Assembly: GCF_020422885.1 (NCBI RefSeq)
Contig: NZ_CP084622.1
Location: 1,197,001 to 1,261,000, forward strand
Source: Mesobacillus sp. S13
Lineage (GTDB): Bacteria; Bacillota; Bacilli; Bacillales; Cytobacillaceae
Direction of reading: 5' to 3'
Length of the DNA: 64,000 nt
The notes beneath the pieces are model-generated. The model made no database searches and had not been told where the DNA came from. It saw nothing but the letters and a program-made list of their open reading frames with translations. Every line of letters begins with the position of its first letter. The stretch's first letter is position 1. The translations under genes and the position numbers were made by a program. This document shows positions 35,395 through 43,506 of the stretch, piece by piece.

Positions 35395-37394
35395 GTACAG
35401 GAAAAAGACTGTTTAATTACGCGTTAAATTATAAGAAGATCATCCTGATTGCTCTTGCGATGCTGACGGTCGCTGTTGTCGCTGACCTTGCAGGGCCGTT
35501 CATCGCAAAGCGGATGATTGATAATCACATTTTAGGGATCGAATCGGTTTGGCATAAAACCGAAGCAGGTGAAGATGCCGTTGAATACAATGGCAGTTTT
35601 TACACGAAGGATAGCGCTACAGGCAATTCTGATACTGCAAGGATTTTTCAGGTAGGAAGGTATTTTGTCTTTGTGGATGGTGAAGTCGAATTCGATGGAA
35701 GCAGGAGCTACGAGGATGGTGTGCTAACCATCAGCAAAGGAGCAAAAGCTGCGCAATATGAAGCAGAGATATTGTCAGGCGATGATTTGATGAGTTTTTA
35801 CAAGCCGGAAATACCGAATATTATTAAGCTGCTATCGTTTTATTTCGGCTTGCTTGTCATTGCATCAATCTTCCAATATGGGCAGAGGTTTTATTTGCAG
35901 AAGTCAGCCAACAGGATCATCCAAAAGCTGAGGGAGGATGTCTTCAGACAAATCCAGCGGCTGCCGATCCAGTATTTTGACAATCTGCCAGCAGGGAAGG
36001 TCGTTGCCAGGATTACGAATGATACGGAGGCAATCCGTGAATTGTATGTCACCGTCCTGTCAACGTTCTTTACAAGCTTCATCTATATTACAGGCATCTA
36101 TATTGCCTTGTTCATCCTTAATGCGAAGCTTGCAGCCATTTGTCTGCTGCTATTGCCGATCCTGTTTGTATGGGCAAAGCTATATCGTAAATACGCATCA
36201 AAATATAATCATGTGATTCGCTCGCGGGTGAGTGACATTAACGGGATGATCAATGAGTCCATTCAGGGCATGAGCATCATCCAGGCTTTTAGCCGTGAAA
36301 AAGAAACGCAGCAGGAATTCGAAACGTTGAACAAGGAGCATTTTACTTATCAAAATAAATTGTTAAGTTTGAACTCCTCCACCTCACATAATCTTGTGGG
36401 AGTATTAAGGAATATCGTCTTCGTGGCGTTCATCTGGTATTTTGGCGGCGAGGCGCTGCAGCCGTCATCCGCGATTTCACTCGGTATGCTTTATGCGTTC
36501 GTTGATTATATCAACCGTTTGTTCAATCCTGTCCAGGGGATCGTCAACCAGCTGGCTAACCTTGAGCAGGCACTGGTCGCCGGAGAGCGGGTGTTCGATC
36601 TGATGGATGAGGAAGGAATCAATGTAAGTGACCAAGAGATTCCCCGCTATAAAGGAAATGTTCTTTTTGATCATGTTTCCTTCGGTTATAAAGAAGGCGA
36701 ATATGTGCTGAAGGATCTTTGCTTTGAGGCAAAGCAGGGTGAAACGGTGGCACTCGTGGGCCATACGGGCTCTGGCAAAAGCTCGATCATGAACCTGTTG
36801 TTCAGGTTCTATGACCCGCAGGAAGGGCAGATTAAGATTGACGGGATGGATATTTCAGAAATGCCTAGGCAGACATTGCGTAATCACATGGGCATCGTCC
36901 TCCAGGATCCGTTCTTGTTCACTGGCACAATAGCATCAAACGTCAGTCTTGATCACCCAGGCATCACGAGGGAAACCGTTGAAAAAGCGTTGGCAAGCGT
37001 CGGAGCAGACAGAGTCCTGAAAAATCTTGAAAAAGGGTACGATGAGCCGGTGATCGAAAAAGGCAGTACGCTATCAAGCGGGCAGAGACAGCTGATTTCT
37101 TTTGCCAGAGCATTGGCCTTCAATCCCGCCATCCTGATACTTGATGAAGCGACATCAAGTATTGATACAGAAACCGAAGCGATCATCCAGGAAGCAATGG
37201 ATGTCCTAAAAGAAGGCAGGACGACGTTCATCATTGCCCATCGATTGTCGACGATCCGCAATGCAGACCAGATACTTGTTCTGGATAGAGGTAGGATTGT
37301 CGAAAAAGGAAACCATGAGCAGCTGATGGAACTGAAAGGGAAATACTTTCAAATGTATCAGCTGCAGCTTGGCAATAAAGTTAAGGCAGGTTAA
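35391..37394 (+). CDS. bmrD: Heterodimeric ABC multidrug exporter subunit BmrD
   Basis: A 667-residue half-transporter that pairs with BmrC (B. subtilis BmrD/YheH, 673). Between the first two membrane helices it has a roughly 100-residue extracellular insert (about 45-140), the hallmark of this subunit. The nucleotide-binding domain has VGHTGSGKSS, LSSGQRQL (a variant signature), LILDEATSSID with catalytic Glu, and the switch IAHRLSTI. ATGA overlap with bmrC indicates coupled translation. A terminator follows. Confidence 0.93.
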   Translation: MSTGKRLFNYALNYKKIILIALAMLTVAVVADLAGPFIAKRMIDNHILGIESVWHKTEAGEDAVEYNGSFYTKDSATGNSDTARIFQVGRYFVFVDGEVEFDGSRSYEDGVLTISKGAKAAQYEAEILSGDDLMSFYKPEIPNIIKLLSFYFGLLVIASIFQYGQRFYLQKSANRIIQKLREDVFRQIQRLPIQYFDNLPAGKVVARITNDTEAIRELYVTVLSTFFTSFIYITGIYIALFILNAKLAAICLLLLPILFVWAKLYRKYASKYNHVIRSRVSDINGMINESIQGMSIIQAFSREKETQQEFETLNKEHFTYQNKLLSLNSSTSHNLVGVLRNIVFVAFIWYFGGEALQPSSAISLGMLYAFVDYINRLFNPVQGIVNQLANLEQALVAGERVFDLMDEEGINVSDQEIPRYKGNVLFDHVSFGYKEGEYVLKDLCFEAKQGETVALVGHTGSGKSSIMNLLFRFYDPQEGQIKIDGMDISEMPRQTLRNHMGIVLQDPFLFTGTIASNVSLDHPGITRETVEKALASVGADRVLKNLEKGYDEPVIEKGSTLSSGQRQLISFARALAFNPAILILDEATSSIDTETEAIIQEAMDVLKEGRTTFIIAHRLSTIRNADQILVLDRGRIVEKGNHEQLMELKGKYFQMYQLQLGNKVKAG

Positions 37395-37397
37395 AGG

Positions 37398-37433
37398 ATT
37401 CCGCGCCCAATATTGTTTGGGTGCGGATTTTTT
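37398..37433 (+). terminator. Rho-independent terminator of bmrCD
   Basis: CCGCGCCCAA / TTGGGTGCGG with a short loop and ATTTTTT. Confidence 0.88.
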
Positions 37434-37461
37434 ATGTTTATTTTTCCAATTCATGGTTGAA

Positions 37462-37690
37462 GGTGCAATTATCATTAATAATGGTGCAATTATTTCAATT
37501 CACGGTGCAATTATCAGCTATGTTGGTGCGATTATTATCTTTCTCGGTGCAATTACACTCTTCATTAGTGCAATTATCGTCATTCTTCCTACTAACATCA
37601 ATTTCTTATGTGAAATAAATGTCTTTCTTCGTACTAACACAATATTTATTATGTAAAATAAACTTCTTTCTGGTGCAAACATCAAATTTC
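37462..37690 (+). repeat. Tandem array with 21-bp period
   Basis: GGTGCAATTAT recurs at 37462, 37483, 37504, 37525, 37546 and 37567, exactly 21 bp apart. After that the phase continues in decayed form: ACTAAC at 37591 and 37633, and GTGCAAAC near 37673, 42 bp (two units) apart. In one frame it reads as seven-residue repeats (GAIIxxx), but the reading frame lacks a ribosome binding site and I regard it as non-coding. The rest of 37690-37880 is AT-rich with no gene seen. Confidence 0.85.
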
Positions 37691-37900
37691 CAAGTGAATA
37701 TCGTGATTTTCGCTGCAAATGAATGATGTATTTTGGGCTGGATCAAAGTCTATTCGCAATAAAACGCGAGCAAAGGGGACTATGAGAAACGTCACTTCGT
37801 TTTTGGTTTTTGTCACAGAATGTTACGAAACCCCCCCGTTGTCTTTAGGCTTCCTGTGGTAATTTAATAATAAACACATATAAATCAGGAGGTTGTCAAG

Positions 37901-37984
37901 ATGGCGGAGTTCGCAGTAACATTAAGCATCGCAAGCATCATGATCCTGGGCTATTATATAGGCTATGCAATTTATAAGGCATAA
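37901..37984 (+). CDS. 27-residue membrane peptide
   Basis: ATG with TCAGGAGGTTGTCAAG upstream (ideal site and spacing), 27 codons and a strong terminator 26 bases after the stop. The peptide is MAEFAVTLSIASIMILGYY followed by IGYAIYKA: one membrane helix, short polar ends. It is too short to assign by family; small subunits of oxidases or regulators of membrane enzymes have this form. No partner gene is adjacent. Confidence 0.7.
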   Translation: MAEFAVTLSIASIMILGYYIGYAIYKA

Positions 37985-38010
37985 TCTGGAGCGGAAATAG
38001 ACATAATGTA

Positions 38011-38047
38011 AAGCGGAAGCAGCAATCATGGCTGCTTCCGCTTTTTC
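38011..38047 (+). terminator. Rho-independent terminator after the 27-aa peptide
   Basis: AAGCGGAAGCAGC / GCTGCTTCCGCTT with a 7-nt loop and TTTTTCG. Confidence 0.92.
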
Positions 38048-38154
38048 GTTCGCCTAAGTGCACTTTTCTGTCATTTCTTTTTTAAAACAGGTATCCTATA
38101 GGCGAAAATGTTTTAAATGTTTTGATAAGTTAATAATTAGATTGAGGAGGGATC

Positions 38155-39537
38155 GTGTTGTCAGAATATCGGGTTGAAAGAGATACGATAGGTGAAATCA
38201 ATGTGCCGGCAGATAAATACTGGGGTGCGCAAACACAGCGAAGCAAGCAAAATTTCAAAATTGGTACTGAAAAAATGCCGATTGATGTGATTTATGCTTT
38301 TGCGGAAGTCAAGAAAGCTGCAGCCAATGTGAATGCTGCCTCCGGAAGGCTATCAGAATCAAAAGCGAAGGCAATCGAGAAAGCTTGCGATGAAATCCTT
38401 TCAGGGGAATTCGATACACATTTTCCGTTAGTCGTATGGCAGACGGGAAGCGGTACTCAATCCAATATGAACGTAAACGAAGTGGTCGCAAGAAGGGCGA
38501 GTGAACTGCTGGCAGATCAAGGTTCAGATGAAAAAGTCCATCCAAACGATGATGTAAACATGTCACAGAGCTCGAACGATACATTCCCGACCGCGATGCA
38601 TATCGCCGCTGTAAAAAAAGTAACAGGGGAGGTACTGCCTGCACTGGAGCTTTTTAAAGAGACATTGAAGAAAAAAGAGCAAGAATTCAATGACATCATT
38701 AAAATTGGCAGGACACATCTCCAGGATGCGACTCCATTGACGCTAGGACAGGAGATTAGCGGCTGGAAAGCGATGCTGGAGAAAAATGAACAGATGATTA
38801 TGGATGGGCTGAAATACGTAAGGGACCTGGCAATCGGCGGTACTGCTGTAGGTACAGGGATTAATGCAGCAAAAGATTTTGGAGACCAGGTAGCAAAGCA
38901 GCTTGCCGCACAAACAGGCGAGACATTCTATTCCGCTCCAAATAAGTTCCATGCGCTGACTTCTCATGATGAAATCGTGTTCCTTCATGGAGCGTTCAAA
39001 GGACTTGCGGCTGACTTGATGAAAATAGCCAATGATGTTCGCTGGCTCGCAAGCGGTCCAAGAAGTGGAATAGGGGAACTCTCCATTCCGGCAAATGAAC
39101 CAGGAAGTTCGATTATGCCAGGAAAGGTCAATCCAACCCAAAGCGAAGCATTGACAATGGTGGCAACCCAGGTTTTCGGAAATGACGCGACAATTGGATT
39201 TGCAGCAAGCCAGGGGAATTTTGAATTGAATGTTTTTAAACCGGTCATCATTTATAACTTCCTGCAAAGCGCAAGGCTTTTGGCAGACGGAATGAGATCT
39301 TTCAACGACAACTGTGCAGAAGGTATTGAAGCGAACCTTGACGTGATTTCAGGCCATGTAGAGCGATCATTAATGCTTGTAACTGCTTTGAATCCACACA
39401 TTGGATATGAAAAAGCAGCAGAAATTGCCAAGCTCGCTTTCAAACAAAACACAACCTTGAAAGAAGCGGCGATTAAAACGGGGTATTTAACATCAGAGCA
39501 GTATGACGAATGGGTCAAGCCAGAAAAGATGATTTAA
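38155..39537 (+). CDS. fumC: Class II fumarate hydratase
   Basis: A 460-residue iron-independent fumarase (fumarate + water to malate, TCA cycle). Seen: the substrate regions [10 protein letters not shown] and [30 protein letters not shown], and the signature loop [16 protein letters not shown] with the catalytic Ser. Length and sequence are standard (citG in B. subtilis). GTG 38155 or TTG 38158 can be the start; GAGGAGG lies 4 and 7 bases before them. Confidence 0.96.
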   Translation: MLSEYRVERDTIGEINVPADKYWGAQTQRSKQNFKIGTEKMPIDVIYAFAEVKKAAANVNAASGRLSESKAKAIEKACDEILSGEFDTHFPLVVWQTGSGTQSNMNVNEVVARRASELLADQGSDEKVHPNDDVNMSQSSNDTFPTAMHIAAVKKVTGEVLPALELFKETLKKKEQEFNDIIKIGRTHLQDATPLTLGQEISGWKAMLEKNEQMIMDGLKYVRDLAIGGTAVGTGINAAKDFGDQVAKQLAAQTGETFYSAPNKFHALTSHDEIVFLHGAFKGLAADLMKIANDVRWLASGPRSGIGELSIPANEPGSSIMPGKVNPTQSEALTMVATQVFGNDATIGFAASQGNFELNVFKPVIIYNFLQSARLLADGMRSFNDNCAEGIEANLDVISGHVERSLMLVTALNPHIGYEKAAEIAKLAFKQNTTLKEAAIKTGYLTSEQYDEWVKPEKMI

Positions 39538-39587
39538 CGAATTGAAGATTAACCATAGTCTGTGCTTGAATCAAAAGACAAATTAAA

Positions 39588-39611
39588 AGGCCCCCTGGTG
39601 TAAGGGGGCCT
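39588..39611. terminator. Terminator between fumC and the SASP gene
   Basis: AGGCCCCCT / AGGGGGCCT, with TTTTAATTT following on the - strand. It serves the SASP gene best. Confidence 0.85.
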
Positions 39612-39637
39612 AAGCCAGTCTATTTAATTATTGTTAA

Positions 39638-39841
39638 TTAGCGTGCAGAACCGCCAAGTTGTTGCTCTGCCATTTGTACAAGACGCTTAGTGATTTCTCC
39701 ACCAACTGAACCGTTAGCACGAGAAGTAGTTTCGCCACCAAGTTGTACACCAAATTCAGTTGCGATTTCGTACTTCATTTGATCAAGAGCTTGTTGAACA
39801 CCAGGAACTAATAATTGATTAGAGTTGTTGCTACTAGCCAT
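39638..39841 (-). CDS. sspB: Alpha/beta-type small acid-soluble spore protein
   Basis: A 67-residue spore DNA-binding protein: [20 protein letters not shown] contains the germination-protease cleavage site (ATEFGVQLG), and [19 protein letters not shown] is the conserved C-terminal DNA-binding motif. Such proteins coat spore DNA in the A-form and protect it from UV and heat. Position near yheE/yheD as in B. subtilis suggests the sspB locus, but alpha/beta SASP paralogues are hard to tell apart. AAAGGAGG precedes the ATG; a sigma-G-like promoter lies about 220 bases upstream. Confidence 0.95.
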   Translation of the reverse strand: MASSNNSNQLLVPGVQQALDQMKYEIATEFGVQLGGETTSRANGSVGGEITKRLVQMAEQQLGGSAR

Positions 39842-39878
39842 TAATATTTCCTCCTTTGTGTTTTTCATTGTTGTATTT

Positions 39879-39936
39879 GGGTTAGTATTGGAATTGAACC
39901 AATCATGGCTTTTTGCCATGCCGCCTGGTTTAACCC
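39879..39936 (-). ncRNA. tRNA-like element 2 in the SASP 5' leader
   Basis: On the - strand GGGTTA / TAACCC close a domain with two arms: CATGG-CAAAAAG-CCATG (5-bp stem, 7-nt loop, like an anticodon arm but without U33) and ATTGG-TTCAATT-CCAAT (5-bp stem, 7-nt loop, a normal T-arm). Only about ten bases lie where a D-arm should be, and no CCA follows. Not a functional tRNA as it stands. Confidence 0.5.
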
Positions 39937-39948
39937 GCGATCTGAATT

Positions 39949-40009
39949 TGGCTGGGCTAGCCGGATTTGCACCGGCGCGCGTATTAGCTGCCTTCTAAGG
40001 CTTAACCCA
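39949..40009 (-). ncRNA. tRNA-like element 1 in the SASP 5' leader, with CCA
   Basis: On the - strand the 7-bp acceptor-like stem TGGGTTA / TAGCCCA (one G-U) is followed by G and CCA, and its 3' strand directly abuts a T-arm-like hairpin GCCGG-TGCAAAT-CCGGC, as in a tRNA. Only one further small hairpin (GCC-TTAGAA-GGC) remains, so the whole is 61 nt. The 3' end looks like a Gln-type tRNA. Confidence 0.5.
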
Positions 40010-40066
40010 ATGACTTTATTCCGTTGTTGTTGCTGCGTTGTTTTCTGTTGCTGTTTTATTAATAAC

Positions 40067-40095
40067 TAGTATGTTTTGTTTTGAAAAGTTTATGC
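40067..40095 (-). promoter_or_regulatory. Probable sigma-G promoter of the SASP gene
   Basis: On the - strand GCATA, 17 bases, CATACTA: a good forespore sigma-G (or sigma-F) promoter. It predicts a 5' UTR of about 220 nt containing both tRNA-like elements. Confidence 0.7.
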
Positions 40096-40196
40096 GCTAA
40101 TCGATTAAGGTAATTAATTCCAGAAAGATACTTCTACATAACCATCTCTATTCAACGCAAACTATCAATAACAGGAAAGCAGGAAGGATGAAGAAA

Positions 40197-40439
40197 ATGG
40201 GGATGTGCCCGATTTGCAATGGCTTCAAGACCATCATTCCAGAGTGTCCAAACTGCAGCGGCAGCATGGAGAACAATGGACGGGAAGCGGATTTTTATGA
40301 TGATTATAGTCCTTATATGCCAATCGACCAAATGAAACTCGAAGATGGATATCCGCACGATTTTGCAGAAGGGAAATGCCCGCATTTGTTCAAATGTACA
40401 AATTGCGGTTCAAGCCAGGTATATTTAATTAAGGAATAA
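40197..40439 (+). CDS. Small zinc-ribbon-like protein
   Basis: An 80-residue protein with Cys pairs at both ends: MCPICNG and ECPNCSG in the first 25 residues, then KCPHLFKCTNCGS near the end, giving one or two zinc sites. The middle is acidic (DFYDDYSPY). No known family recognised. ATG 40197 has AGGAAGG 9 bases upstream; ATG 40188 is too close to it. Its terminator was split by the insertion sequence that follows. Confidence 0.65.
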   Translation: MGMCPICNGFKTIIPECPNCSGSMENNGREADFYDDYSPYMPIDQMKLEDGYPHDFAEGKCPHLFKCTNCGSSQVYLIKE

Positions 40440-40467
40440 GGCTTCACATTACATGAAACTGAAAAAA

Positions 40468-40487
40468 GCAACCGCGTTGGCGGTTGC
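40468..40487 (+). repeat. Left target-site duplication (terminator hairpin)
   Basis: A 20-bp palindromic terminator stem (GCAACCGC..GCGGTTGC), repeated exactly at 42233-42252. It still has its A-run on the left but has lost the T-run on the right. Confidence 0.85.
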
Positions 40488-40490
40488 TTC

Positions 40491-40540
40491 AGACTGTAGA
40501 CAAACTCGATGGAAATCGAGCTTGTCTACAGTCTTTTTTT
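40491..40540 (+). terminator. Inward-blocking terminator at the left IS end
   Basis: GACTGTAGACAAACTCGAT pairs with ATCGAGCTTGTCTACAGTC (one mismatch), a 19-bp stem with a GGAA loop, followed by TTTTTTT. Confidence 0.9.
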
Positions 40541-40561
40541 GGGTTGGTGCTGAAATGGGGG

Positions 40562-40697
40562 CTGTTGATTTCCGTTCCAGGCGCTTCGCTTTCCGCGGGG
40601 CTGGCGGTGAGCCTCCTCACCGCCGTTGGCGTCTGCGGGGTCTCACCTGTCCAGCTGAGCCCGCAGGAGTCTACGCGCCTTCCACTCCAATCAACAG
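40562..40697. repeat. GC-rich dispersed repeat nested in the IS left end
   Basis: A 136-bp segment starting CTGTTGATT and ending AATCAACAG, with internal CGCGGGGCTGGCGGTGAGCC. It is much richer in GC than its surroundings and resembles a repeat found widely between Bacillus genes. It may be a MITE-like element carried by the IS. Confidence 0.6.
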
Positions 40698-40772
40698 GAC
40701 TTACAAACTTAACGTGGAACTAAACATAAGTCTATTTTAAAATAGATACATATAACGCTTGAGGTGATGAAG

Positions 40773-42131
40773 ATGCTTTCAAAGAACAATCCAATCCAAC
40801 GAGATCAATTAGAAATGGTTGCTTTAGACCAACTGGTTCCTATGGAACATTTAGTCCGTAAAATGGAAGCAGCCATAGATTTTTCTTTCATTTATGACTT
40901 GGTGAAAGATGTGTATTCGGAAGTAGGGCGCCCAAGCATTGACCCTGTGATTTTAATTAAACTCACTTTTATTCAATATACCTTTGGCATTCGTTCCATG
41001 CGCCAGACCATTGCCGAAGTAGAAACGAATATGGCTTACCGCTGGTTTTTGGGTTATGGATTCCATGATAAAGTGCCCCACTTCTCCACCTTCGGGAAGA
41101 ATTACGAACGCCGTTTTAAAGACACTGATTTGTTTGAACAGATTTTCTATCGAATTCTTAAGACCGCAGCTGATAAGAAACTTATTAGTGCAGAACACGT
41201 CTTCATTGATTCAACCCACGTTAAAGCAAGTGCGAATAAGCATAAATTCGAGAAGAAAGTAGTGCGGAAGGAAACACGGGCGTATCAAGAGAAACTCCAG
41301 GAAGAAATCAATCAAGATCGGGAAGAACATGGGAAGAAGCCTTTTCCTCCTGATAAATTCGACAAGGAAGAATCGAAGGAAATAAAGGAAAGCACGACCG
41401 ATCCGGAGAGTGGATACTACGTCAAGGATGAACGGACAAAGCAGTTTGCCTACTCCTTTCATGCGGCATCAGACCGAAATGGATTTGTCCTAGGAACAAT
41501 TGTGACACCTGGTAACACCCATGACAGCCTGATCCTTGAACCACTGGTAGAACAAGTAATAGAGAAAGTTGGAAAGCCCAAAGCCGTTGCGGCCGACGCA
41601 GCCTATAAAACTCCAGCCATTACGAAGTTTCTGTTTGAAAATGAAATAACTCCGGCTTTGCCTTATACCCGACCACGAACGAAGGACGGATTCTTCCGTA
41701 AATATGACTATGTATATGACGAATTTTATGACTGTTACTTGTGTCCTGCCGGTGAGATCCTAAGGTATTCCACCACTACAAAAGAGGGATATCGTGAGTA
41801 CAAATCTCCCAAACATATCTGCGCCACCTGCCCATTTTTAGCGCAATGTACAGAAAGCAAAGACCACCAAAAGGTGGTAACGCGCCACATCTGGCATGAG
41901 TATTTGGAAGAGGCAGACCATTTAAGGCACCAATCAGAAGTAAAACAAATCTATGCGAAGCGCAAAGAAACCATTGAGCGCGTATTCGCAGATGCAAAAG
42001 AAAAGCATGGCATGCGTTGGACAACCCTAAGGGGACTTAAAAAATTGTCGATGCAGGCGATGCTTACTTTCGCTGCATTGAATTTGAAGAAGATGGCCAA
42101 CTGGACATGGAGAAGTCCAGTAATGGCCTAA
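40773..42131 (+). CDS. IS1182-family transposase
   Basis: A 452-residue DDE transposase: N-terminal DUF772-like region (VPMEHLVRKMEAAIDF, GRPSIDPVILIKLTFIQYTFGIRSMRQTIAEVETNMAYRWFLG), a central catalytic domain with FIDSTHVKASANK (first Asp) and VAADAAYKT (second Asp), a Cys cluster CPAGEI..CATCPFLAQC, and a C-terminal RKETIERVFADAKEKHGMRW (Glu). The reading frame is complete. GAGGTGAT lies just before ATG 40773. Confidence 0.92.
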   Translation: MLSKNNPIQRDQLEMVALDQLVPMEHLVRKMEAAIDFSFIYDLVKDVYSEVGRPSIDPVILIKLTFIQYTFGIRSMRQTIAEVETNMAYRWFLGYGFHDKVPHFSTFGKNYERRFKDTDLFEQIFYRILKTAADKKLISAEHVFIDSTHVKASANKHKFEKKVVRKETRAYQEKLQEEINQDREEHGKKPFPPDKFDKEESKEIKESTTDPESGYYVKDERTKQFAYSFHAASDRNGFVLGTIVTPGNTHDSLILEPLVEQVIEKVGKPKAVAADAAYKTPAITKFLFENEITPALPYTRPRTKDGFFRKYDYVYDEFYDCYLCPAGEILRYSTTTKEGYREYKSPKHICATCPFLAQCTESKDHQKVVTRHIWHEYLEEADHLRHQSEVKQIYAKRKETIERVFADAKEKHGMRWTTLRGLKKLSMQAMLTFAALNLKKMANWTWRSPVMA

Positions 42132-42180
42132 AAGTATAGGAAAGAGAGTCTATTTCCTTTGAAAAATTCGATGAAATCCA

Positions 42181-42218
42181 AAAAGGGGTTCGGAATGAGA
42201 GCATTCCGAACCCCTTTT
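42181..42218. terminator. Terminator at the right IS end
   Basis: AAAAGGGGTTCGGAATG / CATTCCGAACCCCTTTT with an AGAG loop, 17-bp perfect stem. It works in both directions. Confidence 0.9.
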
Positions 42219-42232
42219 GTCTACAAACTGAA

Positions 42233-42252
42233 GCAACCGCGTTGGCGGTTGC
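42233..42252 (+). repeat. Right target-site duplication (terminator hairpin)
   Basis: Exact copy of the left duplication. On this side the T-run on the + strand is kept; msmX, reading leftward, reaches the stem followed by TTCAG instead of a T-run. Confidence 0.85.
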
Positions 42253-42270
42253 TTTTTTGATCGTCCGTTA

Positions 42271-43371
42271 TTAAGGACGGATTCTCTTTTCAGTTTCAGC
42301 ATCAAAGAAGTGAACTTTATTCATATCGAATGCCAGTTCAATTACTTGGCCCGGAGTTACATCAGAGCGGGAATCCACACGTGCAACAAAGTCTTGGCCC
42401 TCGAATTGAGAGTAGATCATCGTTTCTGCACCAGTTAATTCGGAAACTTCAACAGTTGCTTTAATTGTTGCACCTTGAGAAGCATCAATAAATACAGGCT
42501 CATCATGAAGGTCTTCAGGTCTTACACCAAGGATGATGTCCTTGCCTACATAGCCTTGTGCACGAAGGACTTTCATTTTACCTTCAGGAATAGCGATTGA
42601 AGAGTTGTTGATTGTGAATTTGCCTTCTTCAAGCTTTCCAGAGAAGAAGTTCATAGAAGGAGATCCGATGAAACCGCCAACGAAGACGTTTTCAGGGTTT
42701 TCGTAAACTTCCTTTGGAGCTCCAACCTGCTGGATGATTCCATCTTTCATGACGACAAGGCGCGTTGCCATTGTCATTGCTTCAGTCTGATCGTGTGTTA
42801 CATAAATAGTTGTCGTATCCAGGCGGCGGTGAAGCTTTGCGATTTCTGCACGCATCTGTACACGAAGCTTTGCATCAAGGTTTGATAAAGGTTCGTCCAT
42901 CAAGAATACTTTTGCGTCACGGACGATTGCACGTCCCAAAGCAACACGCTGGCGCTGACCGCCTGAAAGTGCTTTTGGCTTACGATCCAAGTAAGGCTCT
43001 AGACCAAGGATTTTCGCTGCCTCTTTAACGCGGCGGTCGATTTCGTCCTTAGCGAACTTGCGAAGCTTCAATCCGAAAGCCATGTTATCGTAAACTGTCA
43101 TGTGCGGATATAGTGCATAGTTCTGGAAAACCATTGCAATGTCGCGATCCTTAGGAGGAACGTCGTTCACGCGCTTTCCATCAATATAGAAATCGCCTTT
43201 TGAGATTTCCTCAAGACCAGCGATCATACGTAGAGTCGTAGATTTACCGCAGCCGGATGGACCAACGAATACGATGAATTCTTTGTCCTGGATGTGAAGG
43301 TTGAAATCTTCAACTGCAGTTACTTTGTTATCATAAATTTTATAAATGTGATCTAATTTTAACTCGGCCAT
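42271..43371 (-). CDS. msmX: Multi-sugar ABC transporter ATPase MsmX
   Basis: A 366-residue MalK/UgpC-type ATPase that energises several sugar ABC importers. Walker A GPSGCGKST, signature LSGGQRQRVALGRAI, Walker B VFLMDEPLSNLDAKLR, switch YVTHDQTEAM; the C-terminal 120 residues form the OB-like regulatory domain (GVRPEDLHDEPVF). It stands alone, as in B. subtilis, where it serves maltodextrin, arabinan and other uptake systems. The GGGAGGC site precedes the ATG. Its old bidirectional terminator was disrupted by the IS. Confidence 0.95.
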   Translation of the reverse strand: MAELKLDHIYKIYDNKVTAVEDFNLHIQDKEFIVFVGPSGCGKSTTLRMIAGLEEISKGDFYIDGKRVNDVPPKDRDIAMVFQNYALYPHMTVYDNMAFGLKLRKFAKDEIDRRVKEAAKILGLEPYLDRKPKALSGGQRQRVALGRAIVRDAKVFLMDEPLSNLDAKLRVQMRAEIAKLHRRLDTTTIYVTHDQTEAMTMATRLVVMKDGIIQQVGAPKEVYENPENVFVGGFIGSPSMNFFSGKLEEGKFTINNSSIAIPEGKMKVLRAQGYVGKDIILGVRPEDLHDEPVFIDASQGATIKATVEVSELTGAETMIYSQFEGQDFVARVDSRSDVTPGQVIELAFDMNKVHFFDAETEKRIRP

Positions 43372-43506
43372 TTTTTTAAGCCTCCCTGATTGTTTGTCTA
43401 CAAAAACAGTTTAGCTGATATGCCTCGAATTAATCATCGGCAGGATGCACAAAAAAATGTAAGCCCTTTTATGCAAGTTGTTTATTGGTTTTTTAAGACA
43501 GGTGTA

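Larger units (their letters stand above)
40488..42232 (+). mobile_element. IS1182-family insertion sequence
   Basis: A 1745-bp element bounded by imperfect terminal repeats (TTCAG-TGTAGACAAA pattern at the left; TTTGTCTACA-CTGAA at the right) and an exact 20-bp duplicated target. It contains one transposase gene, a strong hairpin at each end and a GC-rich 136-bp insert near the left end. Insertion into a palindromic terminator with a long target duplication is typical of this family. It looks intact and probably recent. Confidence 0.9.

Noticed and set aside
37369..37656. 95-codon ORF across the 21-bp array
   Set aside because: Starts inside bmrD, has no ribosome binding site and consists of repeat translation; kept as a doubt in the findings but not called a gene.
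39949..40009. Functional tRNA gene
   Set aside because: Only 61 nt, no proper anticodon arm and no D-arm, although acceptor, T-arm and CCA fit; listed as tRNA-like instead.
40453..40740. ORFs in the left part of the IS
   Set aside because: They run across hairpins and the GC-rich repeat with no ribosome binding site or protein-like sequence.
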